Shown here: positions 6,497 to 7,345 of the stretch, in pieces
Position numbering within the stretch: the stretch's first letter is position 1
How the letters are laid out: each line of letters begins with the position of its first letter
NCBI GenBank assembly: GCA_017466495.1
Contig: JAFTUB010000119.1
Location: forward strand, 1 to 7,345
From: Clostridia bacterium
Lineage (GTDB): Bacteria > Bacillota > Clostridia > Oscillospirales > CAG-272
Direction: 5' to 3'
DNA: 7,345 bases
The notes under the pieces: model-generated
What the model was told of the DNA's origin: nothing
Database searches by the model: none
What the model saw: the letters and a program-made list of their open reading frames with translations, nothing else
Program-made: the position numbers and the translations under genes

Positions 6497-6560
6497 CAAT
6501 CCCGCACTGCATATCAAATATGATTAAACCTCATATGCGAAAGTTTTTTGAAGGGGGCAT
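6497..6560. other. Intergenic spacer between two hairpins
   Basis: This 64-bp spacer is richer in A and T than the genes around it. It holds a short GCATAT...ATATGC inverted repeat (about 6509-6538) and a TATGAT hexamer at 6519-6524 with no good -35 partner. I see no gene here, and the stretch facing the second hairpin (TTTTTTGAAGGGGG) is low in complexity. Confidence 0.4.
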
Positions 6561-6592
6561 GGGGGGAACTTTTTACCAAAAAAGTTCCCCCC
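6561..6592. terminator. GC-rich hairpin at the 3' end of the ABC transporter gene
   Basis: A perfect 14-bp inverted repeat, GGGGGGAACTTTTT against AAAAAGTTCCCCCC, encloses a 4-nt loop (ACCA). It lies 11 bp beyond the stop of the - strand ABC gene, where that gene's terminator is expected. No T-run follows the stem on the - strand; the T/A tract is inside the stem next to the loop. It may be a weak terminator, an RNA-stabilising 3' end, or a copy of a repeated intergenic element. Confidence 0.6.
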
Positions 6593-6603
6593 GCTATGTT
6601 TAT

Positions 6604-7345
6604 TCAATCAAACTGAGCATTATACAGCCCGTAGTACGCACCTTTCGCGGCCATGAGCTCTTCATGATTGCCCTGTTCTACGATACGGCCGTCACGCACC
6701 ACAAGGATGGTGTCGGCGTTCTGAACGGTGGAAAGGCGGTGGGCAATGACAAAGCAGGTCTTGTTTTCCATCAGGCGGTACATGGCTTCCTGAATCTGCA
6801 CCTCGGTGCGGGAGTCCACGTTGGAGGTGGCCTCGTCCAGGATGAGCATCCCGGCGTTGGGGAGCATGGCCCGGGCAATGGTGATCAGCTGGCGCTGGCC
6901 CTTAGAGATGTTCACACCGTCGTCCGAGAGAACGGTGTTGTAACCCTCGGGCAGCTGTTCGATGTAGCTGTGGATGCGGGCAGCCTTGGCGGCGGCCACG
7001 ACCTCTTCCATGGTGGCATTTTCCCGCCCGTAGGCGATGTTCTCGAAGATGGTGCCGTGGAAGAGCCAGGTGTCCTGCAGGACCATGGTGAAGCCCAGGC
7101 GCAGACTGTCCCGGGTGAGGGAACGGATCTCATTGCCGTCAATGAGGATCGCCCCTGCCTGGGGATCGTAGAAGCGCATGAGCAGGTTGATGATGGTGGT
7201 CTTGCCGGCACCGGTGGGGCCGACGATGGCGATGATCTTGCCGGGCTTGGCGTCCAGGGTGAAGTCGTGGAGGATGGTGCGCTCCTCGGTGTAGCCGAAC
7301 TTCACGTGCTCCAGCTTCACATGACCGCGGACATCGGTGAGGGGG
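6604..7345 (-). CDS. ABC exporter, C-terminal ATP-binding domain (partial)
   Basis: The frame is open to the right edge, so the true start and the six-helix membrane domain lie outside the window. A GTG at 7318-7320 is internal: the codons before it read PLTDVRGH, and with the VKLEHVKFGY that follows they form the usual exporter linker-to-ATPase junction. The 246 visible residues are a complete nucleotide-binding domain of the MdlB/MsbA-like multidrug exporter type. In fragment numbering it has Walker A at 42-50 (GPTGAGKTT), the Q-loop glutamine at 90 with the exporter pattern FENIAYG after it, the signature S147-K-G-Q150 (LSGGQ variant), Walker B ending in D170-E171, a SNVD D-loop, and the switch histidine H202 in IAHRLST. 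All ATPase residues are intact. Such half-transporters work as homo- or heterodimers, and the substrate cannot be told from this domain. The gene converges on tgt and belongs to a separate transcription unit. Confidence 0.95.
   Translation of the reverse strand, partial: PLTDVRGHVKLEHVKFGYTEERTILHDFTLDAKPGKIIAIVGPTGAGKTTIINLLMRFYDPQAGAILIDGNEIRSLTRDSLRLGFTMVLQDTWLFHGTIFENIAYGRENATMEEVVAAAKAARIHSYIEQLPEGYNTVLSDDGVNISKGQRQLITIARAMLPNAGMLILDEATSNVDSRTEVQIQEAMYRLMENKTCFVIAHRLSTVQNADTILVVRDGRIVEQGNHEELMAAKGAYYGLYNAQFD

Noticed and set aside
6519..6524. TATGAT as a possible -10 promoter box
   Set aside because: The best -35 candidate (TTCAAT at 6495-6500) matches only about half the consensus, and no + strand gene follows in the window.
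6509..6538. GCATAT...ATATGC inverted repeat as an operator
   Set aside because: The arms are only 6 bp, in an A/T-rich spacer between terminators, with no start of a gene nearby.
7318..7320. GTG as the start of a free-standing ABC ATPase
   Set aside because: The frame continues upstream to the window edge with PLTDVRGH, the typical exporter linker, and no ribosome-binding site precedes the GTG. It is the C-terminal part of a larger protein.

Overview
The window reads as ordinary chromosome from a moderately GC-rich Firmicute of the class Clostridia, probably an Oscillospiraceae/Ruminococcaceae-type gut anaerobe. This is an inference. It rests on a MutL that carries the metal-dependent endonuclease motifs (absent from E. 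coli-type MutL), a YlbF/YmcA-family gene directly upstream of mutS (the Firmicute order miaB-ymcA-mutS-mutL), strong GGAGG ribosome-binding sites, and G/C at most third codon positions.

Layout. Positions 1-210 hold the 3' end of a YlbF/YmcA (Ric) family gene that ends in a cysteine/histidine-rich tail. A tight co-directional series follows on the + strand: mutS (252-2861), a small DUF2500 membrane protein (2865-3221, 3 bp after mutS), mutL (3283-5289, behind a near-perfect Shine-Dalgarno) and tgt (5315-6451, 25 bp after mutL). The gene series ends at a 19-bp perfect hairpin (6456-6496) that is symmetrical enough to serve both strands. A second GC-rich hairpin (6561-6592) lies next to the end of a convergent - strand gene. 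That gene is the nucleotide-binding domain of an ABC exporter, whose membrane part lies beyond the right edge.

Function. MutS finds mismatches and MutL, recruited by MutS, nicks the strand to be repaired; both carry candidate sliding-clamp-binding motifs. Tgt starts queuosine modification of GUN-anticodon tRNAs. The upstream Ric-type protein and the DUF2500 protein have no known repair role. Their places in the series suggest co-transcription rather than a shared biochemical step.

The most interesting signal is inside mutS. At 2696-2702 there is an A AAA AAG heptamer in the exact frame needed for -1 slippage, and the -1 frame gives one extra residue and then UGA, the same arrangement as E. 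coli dnaX. Slippage would remove the last ~52 residues of MutS (candidate clamp motif and oligomerisation tail), nearly the same cut as the well-studied MutS-delta800 truncation. A 7-G run lies 20 bp downstream. Both are hypotheses to be tested by conservation and proteomics. No CRISPR array, tRNA, rRNA, insertion sequence or phage gene was seen.
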